From Synanceia verrucosa (taxonomy: Eukaryota; Chordata; Actinopteri; Perciformes; Synanceiidae), in assembly GCA_029721515.1 (NCBI GenBank), contig CM056567.1, forward strand, positions 21,436,731 to 21,500,730: DNA of 64,000 nt, given 5' to 3'. A program made the position numbers and the translations under genes. Shown here in pieces: positions 1-10,750 of this stretch. The notes under the pieces were generated by a model, which saw only the letters and a list, made by a program, of their open reading frames with translations, made no database searches and was not told where the DNA came from. Each line of letters opens with the position of its first letter. Position 1 is the first letter of the stretch.

Positions 1-351
1 AGAAGCTAGCTGCAGGCTAGCCCCATGCTAACATAGCTAACGGCTTCCTGAATGTGTGACGAGACATGGGAGCTGTTGAGCACAATGGGTTATAATGATG
101 CATACTCACCACCCTCTAAACAACCACACAGGTTTATTGTGTTAGTGTGCGTTCCTTTTTTATTTTTTTATATAAATGAAAACAGACACTGCAATCTATG
201 TGGGTGGACTATTGCACAAAGTACACTGAAGGCGTCCACTAATGACTTACCTTTTGGAATCTCACATGTCAAAGATCTAAAGTCTATTTATTTTTAAGAT
301 TGGGAGCTGTGAATAATAGTCACTGGGTGTCTCCATCGGTCTAGTGGGCCT

Positions 352-492
352 TCGCCACAGTGCAGACCTGTCAGTGGGGTTGTCCTGTGCAGTGGGCTGA
401 TCCCAGGACAGCAGTGGCTAGAGAAGTTCAGGTTTTGCTTTCACCTCTGCACTGTTGGTTGCTGAATGGTGTCAATGAGGCCTGGCACAGTC
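352..492 (+). ncRNA. H/ACA box snoRNA (first intron)
   Basis: It forms two hairpins joined by a hinge. The 5' hairpin has a lower stem GCCAC (354-358) with GTGGC (414-418) and an upper stem TGTCCTG (381-387) with CAGGACA (404-410), leaving an internal loop like a pseudouridylation pocket. An H box AGAGAA (420-425) follows. The 3' hairpin pairs CAGG (429-432) with CCTG (481-484) and CACC with GGTG inside it. An ACA box (487-489) stands three bases before the presumed end. Total length is about 140 nt, normal for the class. It should guide pseudouridine formation in rRNA or snRNA with dyskerin, NHP2, NOP10 and GAR1; I have not worked out its target. Confidence 0.75.
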
Positions 493-757
493 ACCCTCTG
501 CTTACTGCTTTAGAGATGCATGATATGCAAATAAATAACATTACATCCCACCCTCTGTTTTTCAGGATATGACCTCATTGCTGAATGTGATGGAGAGGGG
601 TGTTCTCCTGTGCTGCCCCTCTGGGACATGAGGTCAGTTAAGTGTGGTATTCAGTCAAGCTCTGATTTTGAGTTTGTTCCCCCCCAAGTACTATGAGAGC
701 CTGGTTTTCTCCAGAGATGATTCTTCAAATCAGTCTTGTCCTGCACAATTTTACAGC

Positions 758-907
758 TGTAGTAGTAAAATGCTCATTACTGTTGGTACTTGTGAATTTT
801 GCCACTGGTTTGTCGGCACAGTATGAGTTCTGGTCCTGTCAGGTGGGCTGGAGAGCTCTTACAGTGCACAGAGCAATTCATTCTCTTGCAACCCACTGCT
901 GCTGACA
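758..907 (+). ncRNA. Possible H/ACA snoRNA in the second intron
   Basis: This candidate is weaker than its neighbours. It lies inside the intron between exons 566-632 and 1011-1067. A possible 3' hairpin pairs GTCAG/GTGGG on the left with CCCAC and CTGAC on the right and runs into an ACA (about 903-905). A possible H box ACAGTA stands near 819-824. The proposed 5' hairpin pairs poorly. Position and size fit the one-RNA-per-intron pattern, but the fold should be tested. Confidence 0.3.
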
Positions 908-1100
908 CGGTAGCAGTGTTACTAATGGGAATGGACAGCCATTTATTTAAAGGAAAAAAAAGTTTGCTTTTTAATGCCAGTGAATTTAACCAGTCATGTG
1001 TCTGTTGCAGGAACTGGGAACAGAACAAATCAAAACCCAACAATGAGTCCTCATTGAGGCCAGTTAGGTGAGTTGTGCAGAACAGCTTTTCTGTGTCATC

Positions 1101-1172
1101 GGTATCATGATGATTGGCTAAATATGTTCAACTGCTCTGAACTGTGAGTGACAGCTGCCTCTCTGAACAACA
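1101..1172 (+). ncRNA. C/D box snoRNA with a 28S rRNA guide
   Basis: The C box ATGATGA is at 1107-1113, a D' box CTGA at 1137-1140, a C'-like GTGAGTG at 1144-1150 and the D box CTGA at 1163-1166. The guide just before D' ends in ATGTTCAACTGCT. This is complementary to the 28S rRNA stretch AGCAGTTGAACAT as I remember that rRNA, 13 contiguous pairs. The D box is 76 nt upstream of the 3' splice site at 1242, the distance typical of intron-processed C/D RNAs. With fibrillarin, NOP56/58 and SNU13 it should direct a 2'-O-methylation in 28S rRNA. It may correspond to mammalian SNORD99, which I could not confirm. Confidence 0.75.
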
Positions 1173-1365
1173 TGCTGCTGTGATGAGTGGAGTATGTGGT
1201 TGGTTTTGGAGCACATGGTCACCTTTGTTCTGTCACCTGCAGGTTTCCAGATCGCTTTGGCCTTCAGCACTAACGCTGCACTACGTAAGTACAGCTTGAC
1301 GAAACAAAACATAAACCTCTTGTTGAAGTGAAAGTATCCAGAATCAGACAGTTGAGTAGATAATG

Positions 1366-1505
1366 ACAGCACTGTATGGTATCTGCATCCAGCTGGTTCA
1401 TCAGCTGGTTTGTTCTTAAGTCAGTGCTAGACCAAGTCAACATCTGGCATCGTTGGTCTCCATGCCTCTTGTGTTTGGAGTCCTGGTATATTTGTTGAAA
1501 CACGC
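1366..1505 (+). ncRNA. H/ACA box snoRNA, copy A of a duplicated pair
   Basis: The 5' hairpin has a lower stem AGCACTG (1369-1375) with CAGTGCT (1422-1428) and an upper stem CCAGCTG (1389-1395) with CAGCTGG (1402-1408). The H box AGACCA is at 1429-1434. The 3' hairpin closes with CAACA/TGTTG around an inner CTCCA/TGGAG stem, and the ACA box is at 1500-1502. It is nearly identical to the RNA at 2306-2446. The following acceptor is only about 20 nt away, unusually close, so the exon that follows (1527) may be wrong or rarely used. Confidence 0.75.
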
Positions 1506-1877
1506 TCATCCTCTTTGATCCTGCAGCTCGTACTCAAAGATAACACCAGGAGCTGTCTTTTCTATCTGCTAGTTTGTAGTGCTGACTGAAAAGTGAGGGT
1601 GTGCACACTTTGTCCTAATGCTGATTCCAGTAACTGAACTAATCAGGGATGGTCTTTTTAGTTAGGTCTTGACTTAATGTAAGGTAATGAGGCTGTCATC
1701 AGTTCTTAGTATTTGCTAAAAGAGAACCAAATGTGTTAAGTAAATGCCTTTTTATAGTATAACCCACACACTGTCTGGCTTGTTGCAGGTTTCTGCTGCA
1801 GCAGGAAGTCGTCATCACAGACTTCAGCAGCGGTGAGTGAACTGAAAGGTGTGCAGACCCTGGATCAGTGACGGTGA

Positions 1878-2013
1878 CGCTGAGGTCTATCCCGACTGGC
1901 TTTTAACTGTAGGGCTGTGTCGTTGGAAATGCCTCACAGAGTAAATCTGTGGTTTCGCTTTACCCACGTGTTCACTGCCCATGAGCATTGTGGGATATTT
2001 CCACAGAACACAC
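1878..2013 (+). ncRNA. H/ACA box snoRNA (sixth intron)
   Basis: The 5' hairpin is closed by TGAGG (1881-1885) with CCTCA (1932-1936) and an inner CCC/GGG pairing. The H box AGAGTA is at 1938-1943. The 3' hairpin is closed by TCTGTGG (1946-1952) with CCACAGA (2001-2007), with an inner stem CCCAC/GTGGG. It is followed at once by the ACA box at 2008-2010 and three more bases. Length of about 136 nt is typical. The target is not determined. Confidence 0.7.
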
Positions 2014-2305
2014 ATAGTGTAGTGACTTATCCTGGTAGTTAATTCCCTTTAATAGAAAACGTCAGTGGTCCGTATTAACCAGTACAGCTGTCAGAGAGGA
2101 CTCCTGAGGGTCTTCCAGATGTGGAAGATTGGAAGTTGGTCTGTTCTTGATAGAGATGAATGCATCCCAAGATGATGATGGGTGGTGTTTGTTACATTGC
2201 TGACAGTTCTGTTTTTGTTTGTCTTTAGGTCACTGATGACAGAGGCATCAGACTGAGGGATTGTGTGACAACAGTAAGTGCTTTTCTGCCAGCGATGTAC
2301 ACCCT

Positions 2306-2446
2306 GACAGCACTGTATGGTATCTGCAGCCAGCTGGTTCATCAGCTGGTTTGTTCATAAGTCAGTGCTAGACCAATTCAACATCTGGCATCGTTGGTCT
2401 CCATGCCTCTTGTGTTTGGAGTCCTGGTATGTTTGTTGAAACACTT
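2306..2446 (+). ncRNA. H/ACA box snoRNA, copy B of a duplicated pair
   Basis: It has the same two-hairpin fold, H box (AGACCA) and ACA box (2441-2443) as the RNA at 1366-1505. I count about four substitutions across about 138 bases, whereas the intron sequence on either side is unrelated. All stem-forming segments are unchanged. This suggests either a recent copy of the RNA unit into another intron of the same host or continuing sequence exchange between the copies. Confidence 0.75.
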
Positions 2447-2729
2447 GAATCCTTTCAAGCAGCATTTGCATTTCAAGATGCTCATGTGTGAAAACATCCA
2501 CAAAAGTCTTCCCAGGTGGCTTTAGTGAAGATGACTGGGACAACTGAACAGAGACAGTTTAACTTTCAAGACAGAAAAGAGATTATTTGCACGTTCTGCT
2601 CATTAACTTGAATATTTTTATTTAGGTGTGTCTCGATGTCTATGTAACGTCTGCTTCTGTCCTCCAGAGTCCTGAGATGATCCTGGAGAGCTGGACGTTG
2701 CAGTGTTTGCAGCTTTTCACTGTGAGTAA

Positions 2730-2880
2730 CCTCAGTCATGCTGTCAGTGGCAGGGTTTGGTCATATACCAAGGCTCTCAGGACTGCCTGTTCCTGATGTG
2801 CTGTGGAATTGACCAGAAAACAAAAGCCATCCCAGTGGGCTTCTGCAGCAGCCTGCTCAGAGGACCTGTTGGGAACATGA
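2730..2880 (+). ncRNA. H/ACA box snoRNA (last intron)
   Basis: The 5' hairpin contains GGCAG/CTGCC (about 2749-2753 with 2783-2787) and an apical TTGGT/ACCAA stem. The H box AGAAAA is at 2815-2820. The 3' hairpin closes with TCCCA (2830-2834) and TGGGA (2870-2874), followed directly by ACA (2875-2877) and three bases. The lower 5' stem is less clear than in the other RNAs of this array. Confidence 0.6.
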
Positions 2881-3085
2881 TCACTGCCTGTAGACACTCA
2901 GCTGTGTTGTCTGTCTCTGTTAAATCACAGTGATGAAGACTGGAGCACCTCAGGTATCACTGCAATAACTGTTGCTTCCTCTGTTTTCAGGCACCTGGCC
3001 ATCAGTGAGCCCCTGAACACAGAGCTGCCAGCACTTTGATCTGTGTTCACTTGCTTTGAAATAAAGTTGTTTTGCTTTTTGAAAA

Positions 3086-6000
3086 TGAAGTGTTAAGTTG
3101 TCCTTTTGTGTATTCAATACCAATAAAATATCAATTGTCTTTCTGTCTGTCTTCATGGCCAGTTGTTCAAAATGTTTAATCTGGATCAAAATTGTCTAGA
3201 TTTGGAAATCCCATTTGTTGCTATCCAGGATCAGGTAATCTGTCATACTTTTATGCTGATTTCCCAAAGCAACACTGGATTGGATCACTGGACCCAGCTG
3301 GTTATGAGGGGCCAAAGCGCCACAAAGTGGCCAGTGACAATTGGACTGAGCTCAGAGGAGGATATGTTTGTGTCTTAGTTAAAATCCTGTGCCTCCATAT
3401 GATTATCTTGTGCAGCTGAAAATGTTATTGTGTGGATGATATGTACGGTGAACAGAGTGTGTGCTGTCACAGCTGGGATGTTGGGGAGAGGGTCAGCAGG
3501 CAACTGAAAAGAATGTACTAAATTTGTGATATGGATGTCAATGTTTTTCTTTTTATATTGTTTTATTATCTACTTTTTTTTGCCACCTATTTCTAGGAAC
3601 ACTTCAGTTTCACTGTACCCACGCTCTTTGTTTTGTTCTCTTTGGGGCTATGCGATAAGGTTTGATGGGAGAATGTTGGATCTTTTTGTTATTTTTTTGA
3701 AAATTCAATAATACTTTTTCCAAAAAAAAAAAAAAAGCAGTGATGCTGGTGAGGCTTCAACTGGCACATTCAGAAGCTACCTCTCTACTGGGTGTCATTG
3801 TCAGTTTTATTTCTATAGCCCTATATCACTAATTATCCTCAGAGGGCTTTACAGTCTGTACAGGACATGACACCTTATGTCATTTACAGTATAAAAACCC
3901 TTTCAACAGTATTGTTGCTTCTAATATGTTCTTGCATTGTAGGAGTGGCAAATAACAGATTTAGTTGTGTGCACAAGACAGAATTAGATTAATATTAATA
4001 ATCATTCATTTATTAGAGAAAACATCATTGTCTCTTTTCAAATTAATGATTAATTATTTTATGACGTACAGTAAATGTGGGGTAAATGGTTTTAAATTAT
4101 CTAATACTGGATGCATCCCCAAGTATGTTATTTGGGCCGCACATCACACATATGAGTTTACTGTGTACATGCAGCATATTGACACAAACACAGTGACTGG
4201 GTCCTGTTGATGAGCTCAGGTACCAGTCAGTCACCAGCTGCTGAAGCCCAGTAGAGGTCGCCAAAGCTTAACAATAGAGCTGCAGGGCCATCTGGAGTTA
4301 AACTGCTTAAAAAAAAGAAACCATTTGACCTATATCTCTATCATTTCTGTGACAAACACTAATGCAAATGAAATTGTTATTTAATTCTGTATATATTATT
4401 TAAAGTATAGACTTAAATCTCACAGAATAAGGGCACAGTGTGGAACAAAGTGTTCTCTGTGTGACCTCAACAGAGAAGAATGCAGGTAAAAACACAACAA
4501 TGACTGCTCGGCATCGAGAAGAAGAAAACAATGAGTGAAAGAAGAATGTTCACTATGATTTTTTATGACTATGATTTTTAAAGAATTAAAGAAGAAGTAT
4601 TTTTAAGAAATACACAGATTAAAAAGCACAAACGCTCGTCTCTGATGGAATATTCACAGAAAGTAATCTGCTCAAAAGGCAGCCATTTTACAGAAACGTC
4701 CTGCAGTTATCACACTCACTGTTTGGATCAGTTATAAAGTTCATCAATTGATATTTTACACTGCACTGAATATAAGTATCAGTTTACTCAGTGACAGAAA
4801 ACAGATCCCCTCAAGTAAAAGAAGGGGAAAAATGCACCCACCCCCAACATATTTTTCATAAATTAATAATAAATATTTTCCGTATACTTCTCTAGCTCTA
4901 GATACTAACAAACCGGCAGCCCTGTCACTCACTGATGTGACCGCCATCATCCTACTGGTTCATTCCTCAATGTACAGCGAACAGTGCATATGCAGCATGA
5001 AGCCAGCCAGCTGCAGTTATCTTGTGTATCTTAGTGTGTCTTTTTTAATATTTTGTGCTTTGTGTGGTCTCCTGGGCATCTGTGCTTGATTTTGCATCTC
5101 TTTGTGACGTTTTTCTGTCTATTTGAGATTCTCCTGTTCTTTTTATCTGCCGTTGTTTACTTGACAATAAATGCTGGAAGATGCAGTAAAGAAGTAAGTG
5201 AAAGGTCACTGAAGGGAACACTGTGATCTCACTGGATCAAAAACAGCTTCTAGACCAAGCCCCTAGCAACACTATTGGGTGATGCAGGTCACATGACACC
5301 ATCCACACACACTGCAGAGGAAATGGCTGTGAAACTAGACAGTACATGTCCTGTTTACCCACATTAGAAACTGCTATCATTCTCAATAACTAGCTCTAAT
5401 GTGGAGATTTTCCAAAACCCCCTTCTTCACCTCTCTGTTCCCTGTAGTCTTGGTAGCATAACTGTGAAATATGCTGTTATGGTGAACATAATAACTTCAT
5501 GCCTTCTGCAGAATATCAGCATTTTCAACAGGATTTCTCATCTTCCAGATCAGTGTATCGACTGTTGCTTCCAAGGTCAAGAATGAGCTGTGAGGTTTGA
5601 GCTGTGAACTCCTAAAGCTGCTGAGAGTGAAGGAAATGTTTCAACTCTGCACTTCCACAGCTGAGAAGACCATAGTGGTTTGCTGAGGGCATTATGAGTT
5701 AAGAGTTGCAACTGCTTGTTTCCAAGCTCAGGAATCATCTTTATTATTCCTTTATTATTTAACCAAATCCTTGACCAAACAGATATGGCTAAATAAAATG
5801 ATCCAGACTTTAACTACACATTATTGGTCTTGTCTCAGTACTGACTCATGTTGGCAGTGAAAGATTTCCAGGAACAAAAGTATCTTACTAAAGCACTGTG
5901 GCTGCACAGGATGAGGACTGTGAGGGGATAAGGTTGGCTCAGCTGTTGAGTGAGACAGATTTGGATCAACGGTAAACATGTACTGTAATGTGTGAATAAT

Positions 6001-6160
6001 GTGTAAGGTGTGCCTCTTTGGGGGCACAGGTAGTTTGTGTATTTCTGTGTCATTTCCAGCCCTACCCTGGTGATACCACTGGCTCAGGATCAGCTCACTG
6101 ATGACTAACCGCTGTTCCCTGGTCTCAGTGCGTTTACTACAAATGTACTGCTCTCTGTGT
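3086..6160. other. Intergenic DNA between the snoRNA host and txnip
   Basis: No convincing gene is visible here. It contains a probable LINE-type tail ending in poly(A) (about 3530-3736), a short copy of a fish interspersed repeat (about 3790-3880), and otherwise AT-rich unique-looking sequence. The small open frames have no recognisable protein features. Confidence 0.5.
3530..3736 (+). repeat. Probable LINE-like 3' tail with poly(A)
   Basis: A T-rich stretch runs into CAATAATAC and then a run of about 14 A at 3721-3735. This looks like the 3' end of a retrotransposed element. No coding part is present, so the family (L1-like is my guess) is uncertain. Confidence 0.35.
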
Positions 6161-6214
6161 CTGCCTCCACTTCCTGTGCTCACATTTGCTGAGCACGCTC
6201 CGTACCTTCCCAGC

Positions 6215-6286
6215 CACGCGGTGTTCACGCGTCGCTTCTGGGCGCTCATTGGCTAGAGGCGACACAAACAAAGCTTCTCCACCAAT
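6215..6286 (+). promoter_or_regulatory. txnip promoter: ChoRE-like double E box plus CCAAT boxes
   Basis: Two CACGCG half-sites at 6215-6220 and 6226-6231 are separated by exactly 5 bp (GTGTT). This is the spacing of carbohydrate response elements bound by ChREBP/MondoA with Mlx. An inverted CCAAT box (ATTGG, 6248-6252) and a direct one (CCAAT, 6282-6286) follow, with a FOXO-like CAAACAA between them. The human TXNIP promoter is known to use tandem ChoREs next to NF-Y CCAAT boxes. The elements lie 210-280 bp before the start codon. The half-sites are not perfect CACGTG; imperfect half-sites are usual in ChoREs. Confidence 0.6.
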
Positions 6287-6495
6287 GGGAAGAGTGTTCA
6301 CGCGCTGACCCATGCTGTTCAGTCTGGCTGCTCGTGGGGCTCGTGTGTTAAAACTAGCAGGGCTGTCTTTGTTTACAGCAGAGTGAAGTGGAAGCTGGAG
6401 CTTCCTCAGGTAACACAGCGCTTCTCAGCGACTTCTAGAGCAGCAAACAGCCTCCGTTTGTCACCTTCTCAATAGTCTATAAGCAAAAAGCAGTC

Positions 6496-8423
6496 ATGGT
6501 GGCCATGGCGAAGAGAGTGAAATGCTTTCAAATAATCTTTTCGGACCCTTGTAAGACTTTTTACTGCGGCGGGGACAAAGTGTCTGGTCGTGTGGAAGTG
6601 GAGGTGAACGAGGTGACCCGTGTGTCCGCAGTGAAGGTCCTGGGTCTGGGCAGCGCGAAGGTGGAGTACGCTAAAGGCAAGCAGCGGTGCCGACAGCAGG
6701 CCGAGTACCTCCGACATGAAGAGGTTCTGCTCCTGGACGACCAACCAACAGGTACAGTCACCTTCTTCATTGTCCTATACAGACACAGCTAACGTTGTCA
6801 ACTGCCGTAAAGTAGTCTTTAGTGTCATTTGAATGACGTGCTAGCCTTTCTTTGTGTTGACTGGCTAGCAGTGTGCGCACTTAAAATGTGGTGTGAGTCT
6901 CCTGCAGCTGATATGTCCATGCTGACTGGTGTTAGTCAAGCTCAGTCAAGACACTGTAAATAAATGATGTGTCAATGTCTCCCTCCAGACTCTGATGGAA
7001 CAGTCGTCTTGAGGCCTGGCAACAAATATGAGTACAGCTTTGGATTTGAACTCCCACAGCAAGGGTAAGATGCTTACTGACCACACTGCACTGTCTTTGG
7101 TCATGTGGCTCTTCAGCAAGTTCTAAAACACTTCTGACTTTAATTGTCTTCATGTATGTTCTCACAGGCAGCTGGTGTCGTCATACAAGGGCAAGTTTGG
7201 TTATGTCCAGTACTATGTGAAGGCCTTCATGGAGAGGCCACATCAGCCAACACTGGAGTGCAAGAAGCCTTTTGAGGTGGAGGAGCCCCTGGACATCAAC
7301 ACCCCCGACCTGCTGGTGAGCTCATCTACACTGAACCATAAAAAGATATCTATGAGCTTTGTCAGCTTTTCATTACTGCATATTCAGCCTCAGCCTAAAC
7401 AGACCATAATGTAAACTACCAGCCCACAGCTGAGTCACCTCATTGGTTGTCAGAGTTCTGGATCCTCATGATGAGTTGAGTCTTACTTTCCTGTGTCTCC
7501 TCAGTCTCCCACAGGTGGCATGAAGGAAAAGAAAGTCACCTGCATGTTCATCCCCGATGGTCAGGTGTCACTGAATGCCAAAATTGACCGCCGTGGCTTC
7601 TGTGAAGGTGAAGACATCTGCATCAACGCCAAGTTTGAGAACACCTGCTCCCGCATCGTGGTGCCCAAGGCCGCCATCATCGCCAAACACACCTACCAGG
7701 CCAACGGCCGCACCAAGGTCTTCCGCCAGAAGCTCTCTGCTGTGCGAGGCAACCACATCATCTCTGGCATGTGTGACGCGTGGCAGGGAAAGACTATCAG
7801 GGTGCCGAAGATCAAACCATCAATGTTGGGCTGCAACATAATCCGTGTGGAGTACGCTCTCATGGTAAGCTTTCGTTTTCTTCTTCTAACCTCTGATGTA
7901 GGGCTGTGTAGATACTTGAGAATGAGGAATTTAATGTGTGTTTATGGTCCCCCTGCCAGATTTACATCCACATCCCTGGTAGTGAGAAGCTGGTCCTGGA
8001 GCTGCCTCTGGTCATTGGTACTGCTGGTCTGGGCAGTCGCAGCAATAGCGTGAGCAGCCAGGAGGGTTCGGTCAGCAACGCCTCGCAGAGCTGGGTGTCC
8101 CTCAGGATGCCCTCTGAGCCGCCCAGCTACTGTGATGTCACCCGTGACTGCCGCCTGGACCAGCCCCTCACGCCGCTCCTAGACGACTTCGACGGTGATG
8201 ACAGCCCCATCTTCATCAATGCTCCAGCCTTCTCATTCCCACCTCCTCCGGCTTACACTGAGGTAGGTGTTTTTGCTAAGTCGCTTTAGTAACCGAGCAT
8301 AATCCTGTCAAAAAGTTAAGATATGAGCCCTGATGGCCTATCAAATCTTAATCTCTTTTTTTTTTTTTAACTCAGGCTGAGGAGGAATTCAACGGCAACA
8401 CTCGCATGCTGCCGGTCTGCTGA
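6496..8423 (+). CDS. txnip: Thioredoxin-interacting protein (alpha-arrestin), 6 exons, 396 aa
   Basis: TXNIP binds and inhibits reduced thioredoxin, promotes GLUT1/GLUT4 internalisation and acts as an adaptor for NEDD4-family ubiquitin ligases. Coding exons are 6496-6751, 6989-7064, 7168-7315, 7505-7864, 7960-8262 and 8376-8423; all junctions are GT-AG and keep frame. The product of 396 aa compares with 391 in human and matches it along its length (for example FENTCSRIVVPKAAI and RGNHIISG). The arrestin N domain is about residues 10-155 and the C domain about 175-300. Cys250 (in SGMCDAW) corresponds to human Cys247, which forms the disulfide with thioredoxin. Both ligase-binding PPxY motifs are kept: PPSY at 334-337 and PPAY at 376-379. 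The start was chosen because it matches the human N-terminus; a second in-frame ATG lies three codons on. Which teleost txnip paralogue this is cannot be said. Confidence 0.96.
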
Positions 8424-9500
8424 AGTCCGGCAGGGAATCTTGAACTGTGGTCCAGCTCTCAGGGACCGTTCATCTTAAGCACTTGTTAAGGAGCACATGG
8501 TCCAAACTCCTGAGGAGATGTGTAAGATAGAGAAGGAAGTCTGGATCAAATGAGGCCTGCCAGCTCTGTCCGCACCCTCACCTCCACTTATCCGGAGTCT
8601 TCCTACTGGTGCTCCTCAGGTCATGGACCAAGGAGTCAAGCTACAGAGGCACGCTACGATTTTGAATAAGCTGTTGCTTCCAGAGACTCAAACTCTCAGG
8701 GTCTCACTTCACTTCACAGCCACTTTAAGACTTTATGTTTGGGGCCAAGCATCGTATGAGTCGACCTCCAGCCGACTGAGACATGGTTGCTTTTTGGGGA
8801 TTTGTTTTTTTTGTTTTTTTTGATGATGCTTTGTCATTCCCATCAGACCCTTTATTTGTGAGTAGTTCACTAAAGGAAATATCCCATGTGTTAAGTCCTG
8901 TCGAGACCAGTACGTGATGCTGTAAAGATAAAATTTTGAGAAAATTTGAGTTTCAGCATGTAGAAAATCTTCCTTTGATGCTAATAGAACCTCATGCACA
9001 ATCTGTGTCTGTACCAGTGTTTGAAAAGTTGTGGTTTGGTCCTGTATTTTATTGCACTTTTTCATCGTTGGGTTTTGCTCTACCACTGTCTACATGACTC
9101 TGTGTGTGTTATATTTTGTTTGATTAATGTCTGTGATGTGGAGAGTGAATTCTTATGTAGGTAAAAGACTCTCAAGCTTGCTTGAACCTCACCTTTGATT
9201 TCCAAACTCCAGCTTGGTGATTGGCTGACAAGTGCCAAACATGATCCACACAATTGTCACACTCCTATATCTTGGACACTATGTGAGGATAATCAGTGGA
9301 TGTGATCTGCAGTTGTAATAGACAATGTTTCACAGCTCTCCTCTGTGGTGGTTTCACAGCTTCTGTCCTTTCAGGGCGCTAAGAAAATCACTGTTAAAGA
9401 CTGATCAAGTATGTTTGCAATGCATCCTTGACACTATAACAAAATATTTTTGTATGAAACCCTATGGGTTATTTTATATTAAAGAAATCTAAGAAGTATC
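8424..9500 (+). other. txnip: txnip 3' untranslated region
   Basis: No reading frame is conserved after the stop codon. The region ends near ATTAAA at about 9478-9483, a usual variant poly(A) signal, so the mRNA probably ends near 9500. T-rich stretches occur near 8800-8820. The end position is inferred from the signal only. Confidence 0.55.
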
Positions 9501-9639
9501 TGTGAGTTGTTTCCTTTGTTAATCAGCCATCAGTTATCAGTTAAAGTGTTAACATGCACAGAATATTCTATGTTTTGCTGTAATCCACCTTAAATAGATC
9601 TGGTGTTGTGATTTGATACCCACACAATATACTGTACAT

Positions 9640-10750
9640 CTATCAGACATAACATTATCACTCCTAGTCCTCAGAGTTGATGTTAGAAGCACGAAAAATG
9701 TTCCAGCGTCAGGATTTTTCAATTATATTATTTTAATTTACGACTAGAACAACTTGATATACAGGGCTGATATACAGGTGATGTACAGCACCTCTATGTG
9801 ACAAACAGTGATCAGTTATAACATCCTGACCACTGACAGGTGAAGTGAATATCACTGATCATCTCTTCATCATGGCTCCTGGATATATAAGACAACAAAT
9901 GGACATTTAGTCCTCAGAGTTGATGTTAGAAGCAGGAAAAATGTTCCAGCATCAGGATTTTTCAGGAGTTTGACAACAAGAAGCAAACAGTGATGTCTAG
10001 AGGACTGGATGGTCCTGGATGGAGCTCTGGTGGTCTGTTCCTGGTCTGCAGTGGTCAGGATCTATCAAAAGTGGTCCAAGGAAGGACCAGTGGTGAACCA
10101 GAGACAGGGTCATGAGAGGACAAGGATCAGTGATGCAGGTGGGGAGTGAAGGCTGGTCCTGGTGGTCTGATCCAACAGAGCAGAAGAGTTCATATCGGAT
10201 CATGGATCAGAAGAAGCTGACCTGCTCTGATTAATCATGTTTTCTTTTACATCACCTGGATGGCCAGGTGTGTGTGCACCACTACCCGGGAACACCTGGC
10301 ACCAGAATGCACTCTGGGAAGAAGGCCAGCTGGTGGAGGCAGTGATGCTTTGTGTAACAGTCCGCTGGGAAACCTTGGGTCCATCCATATGATGTTACTT
10401 TGACTCGTACCACCTACCTCAGCATTGCAGACCATGTTCACCCTTTCATGGAAACCATGTTCTAGATGGCTGCTGGTCTCTTTCTGTCACAAAGCTAAAC
10501 TAGTTCAGGAATGTTTGAAGAGCACAACAACCAGTTTAAGGTGTAGTCTCCAAATTCCCTGAATCTCAATCCGTGGGATGTGCTGGACAAATAAAACAAC
10601 AAAAAAAGAAAGTCAGATCCATGGAGGCCCCACCTCACAAATTCCAGCAGTGAAAGGATCTGCTGACAACATCTTGGTGCCAGATACCACAGCACACTTC
10701 AGGGTCTAGAGGAGTACAACACAATATAAGGCAGGTGCTGATAATATTAC
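9640..10750 (+). mobile_element. Degraded Tc1-like transposon
   Basis: The sequence resembles a common fish Tc1/mariner family as I remember it. A left part (about 9840-10195) corresponds to the leader and the helix-turn-helix region of the transposase. A right part (about 10200-10700) corresponds to the catalytic region, including the stretch ending in the CCATACCTCACA-like tail near 10680-10710. The middle of the transposase is missing at about 10195-10205 and many stops and indels are present, so no product is possible. A second leader-like segment (9660-9730) repeats 9910-9965, so the left end is partly duplicated. An inverted partial copy lies at 17395-17870. Confidence 0.6.

Larger units (their letters stand above)
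352..3085 (+). ncRNA. Multi-intron snoRNA host transcript (SNHG-like)
   Basis: This is a spliced transcript without a convincing reading frame. Short exons bounded by good acceptor and donor signals are visible at about 566-632, 1011-1067, 1243-1284, 1527-1592 (least sure), 1789-1832, 2229-2273, 2668-2721 and 2991 to about 3085. The last one carries AATAAA at 3060-3065. Most introns hold one fold typical of a small nucleolar RNA, as in vertebrate snoRNA host genes where exons are discarded and introns are processed. The first exon is not seen and may lie before position 352 or outside the window. One C/D RNA among several H/ACA RNAs recalls mammalian SNHG12 (SNORD99 with SNORA16/44/61). That identity is inference only, because I could not align the RNAs. 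Confidence 0.65.

Noticed and set aside
2155..2215. Possible extra C/D snoRNA (ATGATGATG followed by CTGA)
   Set aside because: No second D box or terminal stem at a suitable distance; overlaps the end of an intron already holding an H/ACA RNA.
5821..6249. Minus-strand frame of 142 codons ending in the txnip promoter
   Set aside because: No recognisable domain; its 5' part is the CpG-containing promoter itself. A divergent non-coding transcript is possible but not shown.
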